DNA of 64,000 nucleotides from Paenibacillaceae bacterium GAS479 (lineage in GTDB: Bacteria > Bacillota > Bacilli > Paenibacillales > Paenibacillaceae), in assembly GCA_900105225.1 (NCBI GenBank), contig LT629764.1:4422501-4486500 (forward strand), written 5' to 3'. Under the pieces are notes generated by a model that saw only the letters and a program-made list of their open reading frames with translations, was not told the origin of the DNA and did not search any database. The translations under genes were made by a program, and so were the position numbers. This document shows, piece by piece, positions 55,049 to 63,961 of the stretch. The stretch's first letter is position 1, and each line of letters begins with the position of its first letter.

Positions 55049-58000
55049 ATGCAGAGAGTCGACGTAAAAGAAAAGGCGCGCAGTCGCGAACTACGCGTAT
55101 TGAATAAGTGGAATGAAGAAAACACATTCAAAGCATCCATCGAGAACCGTGCAGGAAAGCCGAACTTCGTGTTCTACGAAGGACCGCCAACCGCGAATGG
55201 TGCACCGCATATCGGTCATGTACTGGGACGCGTTATTAAGGATTTCATCGGCCGCTACAAAACGATGTCCGGCTATCGCGTTGTGCGCAAGGCCGGATGG
55301 GATACCCATGGCTTGCCGGTCGAGCTTGGTGTTGAGAAGCAGCTTGGCATTTCTGGCAAGCAAGAGATCGAGAACTATGGCGTAGAAGAATTTGTGAAAA
55401 AGTGTAAAGACAGCGTGTTCGAGTACGAGCGTCAGTGGCGTGAGCTGACCGAAGCGATCGGCTACTGGACCGACATGGATGATCCGTATGTCACACTCAA
55501 AACGAGCTACATCGAGAGCGTGTGGCATATCCTTTCCACGATTCACGGCAAAGGTCTGCTGTACCGCGGTCACCGCGTTAGCCCCTACTGCCCTTGCTGC
55601 CAGACCACGCTCAGCTCGCATGAGGTTGCTCAAGGCTACGAGGATGTCAAGGATCTCAGCGCCACGGCCAAATTCCCGCTGGAGAATGGCGAGGGTCATT
55701 TGCTTGCTTGGACAACAACTCCTTGGACGCTGCCAGCCAACACAGCGATTGCCGTCAACCCTGAGCTGACGTATGCCAAAGTAAAGCGTGACGGCGAAGT
55801 GTATTTTGTCGCAGAAGCGCTTGTAGAAAGTGTGTTCAAGGGCGAAGAGAAGCCTGAGATTGTTGGTAGCGTTAAGGGGTCCGAACTGGTTGGACTTGCT
55901 TACAAGGCTCCGTTCAACTACGTGCCTGTTGAGAAAGGCCATGTTGTCATCGGCGCGGACTTTGTCAGCGACACAAGCGGTACAGGCATGGTGCATATCG
56001 CTCCTGCACATGGTGATGATGACTACAAAACCGCTCGCAAAAACGGCATCAGCTTGCTGGCGGTCGTAAACAACCAGGGCCGTTATATCGATGAAGTGAC
56101 GGATCTCGCGGGCCGTTTTGTCAAAGATGGCGAAGTGGACATCGAAATTGTCAAAATGCTCAGCGAAAAAGGCCTGCTTTTCTCCAAAGAGAAATACGAG
56201 CATAGCTATCCGTTCTGCTGGCGCTGCAAATCGCCGCTCATCTATTACGCAACCGAGAGCTGGTTCATCGAAACGACGGCCGTTAAAGATCAGCTGATTG
56301 CCAACAACAATGGGGTGGAATGGTATCCAGGCCATATCCGCGAAGGTCGTTTTGGCAAGTTCCTGGAGGATCTGGTTGACTGGAACATCAGCCGCAATCG
56401 TTATTGGGGAACGCCGCTCAACGTATGGGTTTGCGAGGCGACAGGCAAGGAATATGCGCCATCCAGCCTTGCCGATCTGCGCGAGCGTTCCGTTACGGAG
56501 CTTGCAGAAGATTTTGAGCCGCATAAGCCTTATGTGGACGAAGTGAAGCTGCACAGCCCATTCGCGGAAGGCGCCATCATGACTCGGACTCCGGAAGTGA
56601 TCGACGTATGGTTCGACAGCGGTTCGATGCCGTTTGCCCAGCAGCATTTCCCGTTTGAAAATGAAGAGCGCTTCGCTGAGCAATATCCGGCGGATATGAT
56701 CTGCGAAGGCATCGACCAGACACGCGGCTGGTTCTACAGCCTGCTCGCTGTATCGACACTGTACAACGGCAAAGCGCCGTACAAGTCGGTCATTTCCACG
56801 GGACACATTCTCGATGAGAATGGCCAAAAAATGAGCAAATCCAAAGGCAACGTCATCGACCCTTGGGAAATCATCAACGAATACGGCACAGACGCTTTCC
56901 GCTGGGCTCTGCTCGCTGATAGTGCGCCTTGGAACAGCAAAAAATTCTCGCGCGGAATCGTCGGTGAGGCGAAGTCCAAAGTCATTGATACGATCGTGAA
57001 CACCCATGCTTTCTTCGCGCTGTATGCAACCATCGATGGATTTGATCCGGCTGAGCATCAGGGCCGCGTATCCTCGGTCAAGCTGGACCGTTGGATTGTC
57101 TCGCGCCTTAACTCGCTTGTGCGCACGGTTGTCAGCGGGCTGGAAAGCTGGGATTTCCTCAATTCCGCCAAAGCTATCGAGGCATTCGTCGACGAGCTTA
57201 GCAACTGGTACATTCGCCGCTCACGCGACCGCTTCTGGGGAAGCGGCCTGACGGACGACAAGCTGGATGCCTACTGCACGCTGCGCGATGTGCTGATGAC
57301 GCTGTCCCGCCTGATCGCTCCGTATGCTCCTTTGCTCGCGGAGGAAGTTTACGGCAACCTTGGTGGCAAAGGAAGCGTGCATCTGGATGATTACCCTGTC
57401 GCAGACGAGTCTGCTATCGATGCAGAGCTGGAGCGTGACATGGGGACAGCGCGTACGATCGTTGAGCTTGCGCGCAATGTGCGCAACGAGACCAGCATCA
57501 AAACTCGCCAACCGTTATCCGAGCTGATTGTCTCCCTGAGCGGCGAGTTCGCGCTGACAGACTACGAAGAAATCATCAAGGACGAGATCAACGTGAAGGG
57601 AATCGTCGTTGAGGATTCCGACAGCGGGTTTGTCGACTTCACCCTGAAGCTGAACCTCAAAGTTGCGGGCAAAAAATTCGGCAAAAACGTCGGTCCAGTC
57701 CAGGCGTATCTCAAAGGTCTCGACGCTGCCGGAACACGGGCAATCGTGACGGCTGGCAGCTTCGTCTTCACAACGCCGGAGGGTGAGGATCTTCCTGTCG
57801 CACTGGATGAGCTGCTTGTTGAGAAGCAGGCCAAGGCTGGCTTTGCTTCCGCTTCCGGTAGCGGACTGACCGTGGCATTGAATACGGACATCACGCCGGA
57901 GCTGGAGCAAGAGGGCTGGGTCCGCGAGGTTATCCGCGCCGTTCAAGATACGCGTAAAAAGCTTGATCTGCCGATCGAGAAGCGCGTTGATCTGCTGCTT

Positions 58001-58153
58001 GATACAGATGAAAGCCTCACCGAAGCTCTTAAAACGTATGACAGCCTGCTGCAGGACAGCGTTTTGCTGAATAGCGTTAGCTTTGGAAGCGAGCCTGGCA
58101 TGGAGCGCGTGGCTCTGGGTGAGCGCGAGTTCGGAGTTCTGATTCAGGGGTGA
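55049..58153 (+). CDS. ileS: Isoleucyl-tRNA synthetase, long type-2 form
   Basis: 1034 residues against ~920 for the type-1 enzyme of B. subtilis. Class I motifs: HIGH in TANGAPHIGHVLG (near residue 56) and KMSKS in DENGQKMSKSKGN; editing domain with LLAWTTTPWTLPANTA and GTGMVHIAPAHGDDDY; C-terminal tRNA-binding part without the zinc cysteines of type 1. The sequence pattern (YEGPPTANG, GWDTHGLPVELGVEK) is that of the eukaryote-like type-2 class, several of which resist mupirocin. T-box controlled. Confidence 0.95.
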   Translation: MQRVDVKEKARSRELRVLNKWNEENTFKASIENRAGKPNFVFYEGPPTANGAPHIGHVLGRVIKDFIGRYKTMSGYRVVRKAGWDTHGLPVELGVEKQLGISGKQEIENYGVEEFVKKCKDSVFEYERQWRELTEAIGYWTDMDDPYVTLKTSYIESVWHILSTIHGKGLLYRGHRVSPYCPCCQTTLSSHEVAQGYEDVKDLSATAKFPLENGEGHLLAWTTTPWTLPANTAIAVNPELTYAKVKRDGEVYFVAEALVESVFKGEEKPEIVGSVKGSELVGLAYKAPFNYVPVEKGHVVIGADFVSDTSGTGMVHIAPAHGDDDYKTARKNGISLLAVVNNQGRYIDEVTDLAGRFVKDGEVDIEIVKMLSEKGLLFSKEKYEHSYPFCWRCKSPLIYYATESWFIETTAVKDQLIANNNGVEWYPGHIREGRFGKFLEDLVDWNISRNRYWGTPLNVWVCEATGKEYAPSSLADLRERSVTELAEDFEPHKPYVDEVKLHSPFAEGAIMTRTPEVIDVWFDSGSMPFAQQHFPFENEERFAEQYPADMICEGIDQTRGWFYSLLAVSTLYNGKAPYKSVISTGHILDENGQKMSKSKGNVIDPWEIINEYGTDAFRWALLADSAPWNSKKFSRGIVGEAKSKVIDTIVNTHAFFALYATIDGFDPAEHQGRVSSVKLDRWIVSRLNSLVRTVVSGLESWDFLNSAKAIEAFVDELSNWYIRRSRDRFWGSGLTDDKLDAYCTLRDVLMTLSRLIAPYAPLLAEEVYGNLGGKGSVHLDDYPVADESAIDAELERDMGTARTIVELARNVRNETSIKTRQPLSELIVSLSGEFALTDYEEIIKDEINVKGIVVEDSDSGFVDFTLKLNLKVAGKKFGKNVGPVQAYLKGLDAAGTRAIVTAGSFVFTTPEGEDLPVALDELLVEKQAKAGFASASGSGLTVALNTDITPELEQEGWVREVIRAVQDTRKKLDLPIEKRVDLLLDTDESLTEALKTYDSLLQDSVLLNSVSFGSEPGMERVALGEREFGVLIQG

Positions 58154-58212
58154 TTTCCGCGAGCTAGTAGAGTGGATTTGAGAGCTGGTGCGGAACTTCG
58201 CTGCAGGAGCCG

Positions 58213-58317
58213 ATCCTTTCTCCGATCCCTCTGGAAGTCGGATGCCCTGATCGCCTAACACACTAAAGTGTAGGCATCCGACTTCCAAGAGGACCGCTAC
58301 CGCTTCTCCGAAAGGAT
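58213..58317 (-). repeat. 105-nt hairpin, C subfamily, minus strand
   Basis: Same length and layout as the array C hairpins. Read on the minus strand, the outer stem is ATCCTTTC/GAAAGGAT in place of AGCCTTCC/GGAAGGCT, both arms changed together; the inner stem is perfect (GGAAGTCGGATGCC / GGCATCCGACTTCC). Upstream on that strand are the CCCC-AATAAAAAAAC-AGGGG and GCCGCCTTT..AAAGGCG hairpins (58367-58410). Confidence 0.88.
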
Positions 58318-58499
58318 TCGTCTCCCTCCGCTTCGCCGCACAAGCTCTCATAGGCGTCTCTCACCCCTGTTTTTTTATTGGGGTGGGGGGCGCCTTTAGC
58401 ATACGTAAAAGGCGGCAGGCCGCTTGGCGCGGCGGGTGGTGCGACGCTCAATGGAGCAACTGCACCAACTGAAACTGTAATTGCTCCTGGAACTGAACT

Positions 58500-58632
58500 G
58501 AACTGGACCGGATTGGATTGGATTGGATTGGAACTGGATTGGAACTGGATTGGAACTGGAACTGGAACTGGAACTGGAACTGGAACTGGAACTGGAACTG
58601 GAACTGCATCCGCATCCGCATCCGCATCCGCG
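58500..58632. repeat. GGATT / GGAACT / CATCCG short tandem repeats
   Basis: Runs of GGATT, then about ten GGAACT hexamers, then CATCCG hexamers. Long frames on both strands read as Gly-Thr, Asn-Trp or Gln-Phe repeats and are not credible proteins. Confidence 0.92.
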
Positions 58633-58801
58633 GCATCAGTCGTTGCCCAAGGCATTCTGGTAGTAAGAATTATCCAGATGTTACGGGACATACTAGCCTT
58701 TAGGCTGGAGAAGACAGAAATAAGCCTCCTCGGCCTTCCGCTTTGCGGTTGGATGGGGAGGCTTTATAAGGTTAAGATGAGCGAAATGGAGGAAAACCGG
58801 G

Positions 58802-59131
58802 ATGGGCGAAGATAGTCGAAGGGATACGATCAGCGAGCGGGAGCAAATTAGCTTTCTGCAAGACCGGCTAGAGAAAATAGCCGCCGATCTGGAAAAATCG
58901 CAGATGGCGGAGTATGTGGAACTTCTAAACCGACCGTTCTCGCTGATCTGGCGCAATCTGATGGTCGGCATTTCCAGAGGCATCGGTTCCGTGATCGGGT
59001 TAGCTTTTTTTACAACGGCAATTTTATATATACTGCAAGCTCTTGGGCAGCTCAATTTGCCGATTATTGGCGATTATATTGCGGATATTGTGAGAATCGT
59101 GCAAATTCAGCTGGACGGCAAGCAATATTGA
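58802..59131 (+). CDS. Small membrane protein, DUF5665-like
   Basis: 109 residues. Charged N-terminal helix (DRLEKIAADLEKSQMAEYVELL), RPFSLIWRNLMVGISRGIGSVIG, one membrane segment (LAFFTTAILYILQALGQL), and short tail. Matches my memory of DUF5665 proteins of Firmicutes; function unknown. Ribosome site GGAGGAAAA. Lies between repeat elements. Confidence 0.85.
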   Translation: MGEDSRRDTISEREQISFLQDRLEKIAADLEKSQMAEYVELLNRPFSLIWRNLMVGISRGIGSVIGLAFFTTAILYILQALGQLNLPIIGDYIADIVRIVQIQLDGKQY

Positions 59132-59159
59132 GCTAGTTATAGGAACTGAGATCTATCAA

Positions 59160-59270
59160 GAAGTCGGTTCGCTCGATTAAACGGAATTTCGCTGCCAATG
59201 CGGAAAGCGATTCGCACGATTGCACGGAATTTCGCTGCCAGTGAGGAAGTCGGTTCGCTCGATTGCAAGT
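59160..59270. repeat. 43-bp tandem repeat, about 2.5 copies
   Basis: Units start at 59160, 59203 and 59246 (GAAGTCGGTTCGCTCGATT; the second is GAAAGCGATTCGCACGATT). Confidence 0.85.
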
Positions 59271-59290
59271 AACGTCACTGCTTGAACTGA

Positions 59291-59325
59291 GCCTTTCTTC
59301 GATCCCTCTGAAAGCTGGATGCCCT
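59291..59325 (-). repeat. Half-copy of the C-type hairpin
   Basis: GCCTTTCTTCGATCCCTCTG onward matches one arm of the hairpin at 58213 (ATCCTTTCTCCGATCCCTCTG region), then the similarity ends. A decayed remnant. Confidence 0.65.
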
Positions 59326-59601
59326 CGCGGTTGATATGCACGATTAGCTATGCGGTACACAACGCTATAAGCGACGTGATAGAGAAATTAATCGTTTGAG
59401 AGGCCGAGCCATTGTTTCTATAGAAACATGCAGATCAAAGTTTAAATCAGCCGAGATGTACGTGGCTGAAGGGAAAGGCTGTTCGCCGAGCGAAAGCTCG
59501 GTAAATAGCGAAGCTTCAAAGGCGAAGCCGAAGATGAGCCACCCCCTATAAAAAAAGGGGGGGATGCAGGGTTTTCAGGACAGTGAAGCGAAGCGGACGG
59601 A

Positions 59602-59704
59602 ACCCTCCTGTAGAAGCGGCAGCGGTTCACTTGGAGGCCGGATTCCTACCCTAAACGGGTATGGAATCAAAGGAATCTGGGCTCCAGAGAATCGGAAGGA
59701 GGGT
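59602..59704 (+). repeat. 103-nt hairpin, A subfamily, plus strand
   Basis: Outer stem ACCCTCCT/AGGAGGGT and inner GGAGGCCGGATTCC/GGAATCTGGGCTCC, as in array A; terminal loop stem TACCC/GGGTA where array A has ACCCC/GGGGT. Preceded by CCCCC-TATAAAAAAA-GGGGGGG (about 59542-59565) and GAAGCGAAGCGG. Confidence 0.88.
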
Positions 59705-59835
59705 CTGTCCGCGAAGCTGTATTTGTCCTGAATAGTAGGAGGGTCTGTCCGCGAAGCGGCATTTGTCCTGAAATGTAAGGGCCTGTCCGCGAAGCTGTAT
59801 TTGTCCTGAAATGTAAGGATCTGTCTCCGAAGCAA
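59697..59835. repeat. 38-40-bp tandem repeat, about 3.5 copies
   Basis: CTGTCCGCGAAGC begins at 59705, 59745 and 59783, with a variant at 59821; followed in each by ATTTGTCCTGAA. Starts inside the 3' arm of the A-type hairpin, so it grew from it. Confidence 0.88.
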
Positions 59836-59848
59836 TATGTCAGCTCAG

Positions 59849-60550
59849 CTACTCCTCCCCCAGTTCCTCACCATCGCCGCGCTCCATGTAGCTGTTGTAC
59901 TCCCGGTTGCGGATCACGCTCACATGGCGGCCAGTGATGTCCGTCGCCAGGAAGCTCTCTATATCCTCCACATAGCCGTCATTCTCCTCCGCTTCAATGC
60001 CCAACCGATCGTAATTGTCACCAGGATGCTCTTGCATCGCAGGAGAATCCGAGTTGCCCCAGCTCTCGACAACTTGCCAGGCATCCTCACCGTCAAAGCC
60101 TGGATCGTCTTTGCCGTCCCGGTCAGAATCTCCGAAAGGAGGCAAGAGCACAGCTTCCTCTGCAGGCCGGCGATGGGATGTATGCTGGCGTGGAGAATGA
60201 TCAACGCAGTACTGCGTGTCAGGAAGCGCTTCAAGCCGCTGTTCAGGGATTTCTTTTCCGCAGGAGATGCAAAATCCATAGCTGCCATTGTCGATGGAGC
60301 GCAGTGCGGCTTCCACCCGGTCGCGATGAAGATCGAATTGATCCTCCAGTGCCAGGTCTTTGCCTCGCTCGAACATTTCCGTCGCGACATCGCCGGGATG
60401 GTTGTCGATTGTACTGAGCTCGCCGGTTTCATCGCGCAAGGCATTCTGAAGTCCGCTATGCTCGGTTTGCTCTTTGTGGCGGATTAGCTCCTCCCGTTCA
60501 AGCAGAAGCTGCTGTTTCATCCGTTCGACAAAGGCTGGAGAATGAGTCAT
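59849..60550 (-). CDS. DksA/TraR zinc-finger protein, YteA/YlyA type
   Basis: 233 residues. N-terminal helical hairpin (MKQQLLLEREELIRHKEQTE), then NHPGDVATEMFERGKDLAL and a zinc finger YGFCISCGKEIPEQRLEALPDTQYC with three Cys visible and a C-terminal acidic domain with a YteA-like ending. B. subtilis has ylyA between ileS and lspA; the gene is in the same place but on the other strand here. Start at 60550, ribosome site weak (AAAGGTG 12 bases off). Confidence 0.88.
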   Translation of the reverse strand: MTHSPAFVERMKQQLLLEREELIRHKEQTEHSGLQNALRDETGELSTIDNHPGDVATEMFERGKDLALEDQFDLHRDRVEAALRSIDNGSYGFCISCGKEIPEQRLEALPDTQYCVDHSPRQHTSHRRPAEEAVLLPPFGDSDRDGKDDPGFDGEDAWQVVESWGNSDSPAMQEHPGDNYDRLGIEAEENDGYVEDIESFLATDITGRHVSVIRNREYNSYMERGDGEELGEE

Positions 60551-60822
60551 CGTTTCGCACACACCTTTCAGCAGCCGCTGCAACGGCTGGCGGTTTCTTT
60601 TTACTGGTGTTAGTGTGGACGAATTGGGCCAGCTTTACAGATGGGCTTCTATGGAAGAAATGCTCCCCTTCAAAAAGCGCGATGGAACACATGTAAATCT
60701 TGCTTCTCCATAATGAAAAAGCTGGCATTCAGACGCTGAAAGCTCATGTCACGACTGCCCGTGGGAGGCTGGCTCCGCCTGGAATGGTTATGCTACAATG
60801 AGACGGACGAGGAGGGAAAGGC

Positions 60823-61353
60823 TTGAAAATCAAGGGGTATTCATATTTGGTTGCGATCGCAGCCATCCTGGTGGATCAGCTCGCTAAATTGATCATTATC
60901 AATCGGCTTGAGCTGTATGAGCAAATTAAAGTAATTGGAAATTTCTTTATTATTACTTCGATTCGAAACACAGGAGCTGCGTTCAGCATCCTGGAGGGCC
61001 AGCAGCTGTTTTTCCTCATCATCACACCGCTGGTGGTGGCTGGAATTGCCTGGTATATCCATCAACAACGCAAATCAGGAAACACTTGGCTGCTTACAGC
61101 GCTAGGCCTAGTGCTCGGAGGTGCGATAGGCAATTTTATTGATCGACTGATTTACGGCCATGTGGTTGATTTTCTTTCCTTCAACTTCGGTTCGTATTCC
61201 TTTGCAGTGTTCAATTTGGCGGATACGTCGCTTACAATTGGCGTAATCATGATCATTGTGGACACTTTGCTTGAGGATCGCCGCACGAGGAAGGCTGCCC
61301 GTAACAAAGAGGGTAAAGATCAACCGAAGGAAATACTACACACAGAGGACTGA
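60823..61353 (+). CDS. lspA: Lipoprotein signal peptidase
   Basis: 176 residues, four membrane segments. Cleaves signal peptides of lipoproteins. Family motifs VDQLAKLIIINRL (first), RNTGAAFSI, GAIGNFIDRLIYGHVVDF (catalytic Asp) and FNLADTSLTIG (second catalytic Asp). TTG start with GAGGAGGG upstream. Stop directly abuts the next ATG. Confidence 0.96.
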   Translation: MKIKGYSYLVAIAAILVDQLAKLIIINRLELYEQIKVIGNFFIITSIRNTGAAFSILEGQQLFFLIITPLVVAGIAWYIHQQRKSGNTWLLTALGLVLGGAIGNFIDRLIYGHVVDFLSFNFGSYSFAVFNLADTSLTIGVIMIIVDTLLEDRRTRKAARNKEGKDQPKEILHTED

Positions 61354-62346
61354 ATGATAACAGTGAAAGATACAGAAACAGAAGCGGGTTTAGGCCGTGA
61401 GGTGGAATTCGTAGAAGAGCAGGAAAGCGATAATCAGTTGGAATGGACGATTGAGAGCAGCGAGGCCAAACAGCGCTTGGACAAATTTATTACGGACAAG
61501 CTGGCTGATCCTGCAATCTCTCGGACCCAAGTGCAAGAATGGATTAGCGCTGGGGCGGCTACGATTGGTGGTCGCACTGTAAAAGCCAACCAAAAACTTG
61601 CGGAAGGCGATCAGCTTGTTGTGATCATACCTGAGCCGCAGGCGGCGGAGATCGTTCCAGAAAATATTCCGCTGGACATTGTATACGAGGATAGCGATGT
61701 GATCGTGATCAACAAACCTCGGGGCATGGTCGTGCATCCGGCCCCTGGCCACTCCGGCGGTACTGTCGTAAACGCGCTAATGTATCATTGCAAGGATTTG
61801 TCCGGCATTAACGGTGTTATGCGTCCCGGAATCGTCCACCGTATCGACAAGGACACCTCCGGCCTGCTGATGGCCGCTAAAAATGATCTGGCGCATCTTT
61901 CGCTGGCGGAGCAGCTCAAGGAGCATAGTGTTACGCGCAAGTATATTGCGCTCGTTCATGACAATCTTCAGCATGATATCGGAACGATTGATGCGCCTAT
62001 CGGGCGTGATGATAAGGATCGCAAAATGTTTACCGTCACGATCAAAGGCAGCAAACATGCGGTGACGCATTTCCAGGTCATCGAACGACTGGGCGATTAC
62101 ACGCTGGTTGATTTGCAGTTAGAAACGGGACGCACGCATCAAATTCGCGTTCATCTGAAGTATATCGGCCATCCTTTGGCAGGAGACCCGATTTACGGCC
62201 GCAACAAAACGGTAGCGCTCAAAGGACAAGCGCTGCATGCAGCGCTGCTTGGCTTCACCCATCCGCGCAGCGGAGAGCGGCTGGAGTTCGAAGCGCCGAT
62301 TCCTGGAGATATGCAGCATGTGCTGACTAACCTGCGTAATCGCTAG
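61354..62346 (+). CDS. rluD: RluD-family 23S rRNA pseudouridine synthase
   Basis: 330 residues, with an N-terminal acidic extension of ~30. S4 domain (QRLDKFITDKL), synthase domain with catalytic Asp in GIVHRIDKDTSGLL, TGRTHQIRVHL and GDPIYG. Homologue of B. subtilis YlyB after lspA. Ribosome site within the lspA end (GAGGA). Confidence 0.95.
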   Translation: MITVKDTETEAGLGREVEFVEEQESDNQLEWTIESSEAKQRLDKFITDKLADPAISRTQVQEWISAGAATIGGRTVKANQKLAEGDQLVVIIPEPQAAEIVPENIPLDIVYEDSDVIVINKPRGMVVHPAPGHSGGTVVNALMYHCKDLSGINGVMRPGIVHRIDKDTSGLLMAAKNDLAHLSLAEQLKEHSVTRKYIALVHDNLQHDIGTIDAPIGRDDKDRKMFTVTIKGSKHAVTHFQVIERLGDYTLVDLQLETGRTHQIRVHLKYIGHPLAGDPIYGRNKTVALKGQALHAALLGFTHPRSGERLEFEAPIPGDMQHVLTNLRNR

Positions 62347-62567
62347 GAGCAGAAAGGCGGGGCATTCTGCGTAGCTGGATAATTCCGGCACACATATGTC
62401 TGCGGATGCCATCACAAACGCAATGTCGTGACTTTTCATGCATGGACCACCGTTCATACGTGAATAATTGAACGTCGGGAAGCTCCGTCGTAAAAATGCA
62501 AATTTTCCACGCAATGTTCTATTAGCATGCAGGCTTGCCTGCGCTATGCTTAAATAATGCGATTATG

Positions 62568-62598
62568 ACCCGGGCGCTTGATCGCCCGGGTTTATTTT
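62568..62598 (+). terminator. Hairpin with T-rich tail before dapL
   Basis: ACCCGGGCG / CGCCCGGGT, 6-base loop, then TTTATTTT. Either ends the rluD transcript or attenuates dapL, whose ATG is 26 bases later. Confidence 0.8.
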
Positions 62599-62623
62599 GA
62601 AATAAGGAAAGGTGATTCGACCT

Positions 62624-63859
62624 ATGACTTCCATTAATTCCAATTACCTTAATCTTCAAGGGAGCTATTTGTTCTCTGAGATCGCCAAGCGGCGCACTAA
62701 GTTTATCCAGGATAACCCGCAAGCAGAAATTATCAGCCTCGGCATCGGCGACGTGACGCGCGGACTTCCGGATGCTGTTACCAAAGCGATGCATGCAGCA
62801 ATCGACGAGCTGGCTGCGCCGGGTTCTTTCCGTGGTTATGGCCCTGAGCAAGGATACGACTTCCTGGTAAATGCAATTATCGAGAACGACTATAGGGCTC
62901 GCGGCGTGGATATCCAGTCGAACGAAGTATTCGTTAGCGACGGTTCCAAATGCGATGTCGGCAATATTCAAGAAATTTTCAGCCAAGATGCAATCGTAGC
63001 TGTTCAAGATCCGGTTTATCCAGTTTATGTGGATACGAATGTTATGGCGGGCCGCTCCGGTCTCTTCAACAGCGACATCGGTCGTTACGAGAACATCGTT
63101 TACCTCGACTGCACGGCAGAGAATAACTTCAAGCCTTCGCTGCCTGACCGTAAGGTTGATCTTATTTACCTTTGCTACCCGAACAATCCAACTGGCATGA
63201 CGCTGACGAAGGACGAGCTCAAGGTATGGGTTGACTACGCACGCGAGAACAACTGTCTGATCCTGTTCGACTCGGCTTACGAGGCGTTCATTACGGAAGC
63301 GGATGTGCCGCATAGCATTTATGAGGTTGAAGGTGCGCGCGAGGTAGCTATTGAGTTCCGCAGCTTCTCCAAAACAGCGGGCTTCACTGGCGTACGTTGT
63401 GCGTACACCGTTGTGCCGCGCGAGCTGAGAGGTTTTGATAAGGACGGCAACACTGTCGTTATCAATGATCTATGGAACCGTCGTCACACGACGAAGTTCA
63501 ACGGCGTATCCTATGTGACTCAACGTGGCGCGGAAGCGATCTATTCAGCCGAGGGCAAAGAGCAGATCCGCAGCCTCGTTGATTACTATATGACCAATGC
63601 TGGCATTATCCGTGATGGACTGCGTTCGCTCGGTCTGGAAGTATTCGGCGGCGTCAACGCTCCTTATATTTGGCTCAAAACGCCAAGCGGTCTTGATTCT
63701 TGGGCATTCTTCGACAAGCTGTTGTCTGAGGCGAACATCGTCGGTACGCCTGGCGTGGGCTTCGGCCGCAGCGGTCAAGGGTACTTCCGCCTGACTGCCT
63801 TTGGCAGCCGTGAAAATACCGAAAAAGCAGTAGAACGTATTCGCAAACTTAGTCTTTAA
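62624..63859 (+). CDS. dapL: LL-diaminopimelate aminotransferase
   Basis: 411 residues. PLP enzyme converting tetrahydrodipicolinate directly to LL-DAP. PLP lysine in [36 protein letters not shown] and [12 protein letters not shown] match the DapL family closely. AAGGAAAGGTGA before ATG. Supplies the DAP used by MurE at 23362 and for dipicolinate in spores. Confidence 0.96.
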   Translation: MTSINSNYLNLQGSYLFSEIAKRRTKFIQDNPQAEIISLGIGDVTRGLPDAVTKAMHAAIDELAAPGSFRGYGPEQGYDFLVNAIIENDYRARGVDIQSNEVFVSDGSKCDVGNIQEIFSQDAIVAVQDPVYPVYVDTNVMAGRSGLFNSDIGRYENIVYLDCTAENNFKPSLPDRKVDLIYLCYPNNPTGMTLTKDELKVWVDYARENNCLILFDSAYEAFITEADVPHSIYEVEGAREVAIEFRSFSKTAGFTGVRCAYTVVPRELRGFDKDGNTVVINDLWNRRHTTKFNGVSYVTQRGAEAIYSAEGKEQIRSLVDYYMTNAGIIRDGLRSLGLEVFGGVNAPYIWLKTPSGLDSWAFFDKLLSEANIVGTPGVGFGRSGQGYFRLTAFGSRENTEKAVERIRKLSL

Positions 63860-63862
63860 TTA

Positions 63863-63917
63863 AAATGGGGCTGTTCTAGACGTCATGTTAATGACGGTGG
63901 GAGCAGCCTCATTTTTT
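63863..63917 (+). terminator. Terminator after dapL
   Basis: AAATGGGGCTG / CAGCCTCATTT with inner CGTCAT/ATGACG, then T-run. Confidence 0.88.
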
Positions 63918-63920
63918 CTC

Positions 63921-63949
63921 TTTACATACATATAAACATTCAGTATAAT
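63921..63949 (+). promoter_or_regulatory. Sigma-A promoter for the next gene
   Basis: TTTACA (63921-63926), 17-base spacer, TATAAT (63944-63949). The gene it drives is beyond the window. Confidence 0.8.
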
Positions 63950-63961
63950 GAATAATTATAC
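63943..63961. promoter_or_regulatory. Operator-like palindrome over the -10 box
   Basis: GTATAAT-GAATA-ATTATAC, perfect 7-bp arms with a 5-base centre, covering the -10 box and likely start site. Confidence 0.6.

Larger units (their letters stand above)
58154..58801. other. Repeat-rich intergenic region after ileS
   Basis: Holds one array-C-type hairpin copy on the minus strand, its associated smaller hairpins, a hexamer repeat, and AAGCCTCC/GGAGGCTT (about 58724-58759), a possible terminator or leader stem before the 58802 gene. Long open frames here are low-complexity by-products. Confidence 0.75.
59132..59848. other. Repeat-rich intergenic region before the DksA-like gene
   Basis: Holds a 43-bp repeat, a half-copy of the hairpin element, a full A-type hairpin and a 38-40-bp repeat, each listed separately. 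No gene seen. Confidence 0.75.

Noticed and set aside
55091-57058. 655-codon minus-strand frame inside ileS
   Set aside because: It is the shadow of a highly biased coding strand; no family motif and no ribosome site.
58378-58815. 145-codon frame with Gly-Thr and Asn-Trp repeats
   Set aside because: It is the translation of short tandem repeats and a hairpin element, and overlaps the start of the 58802 gene.
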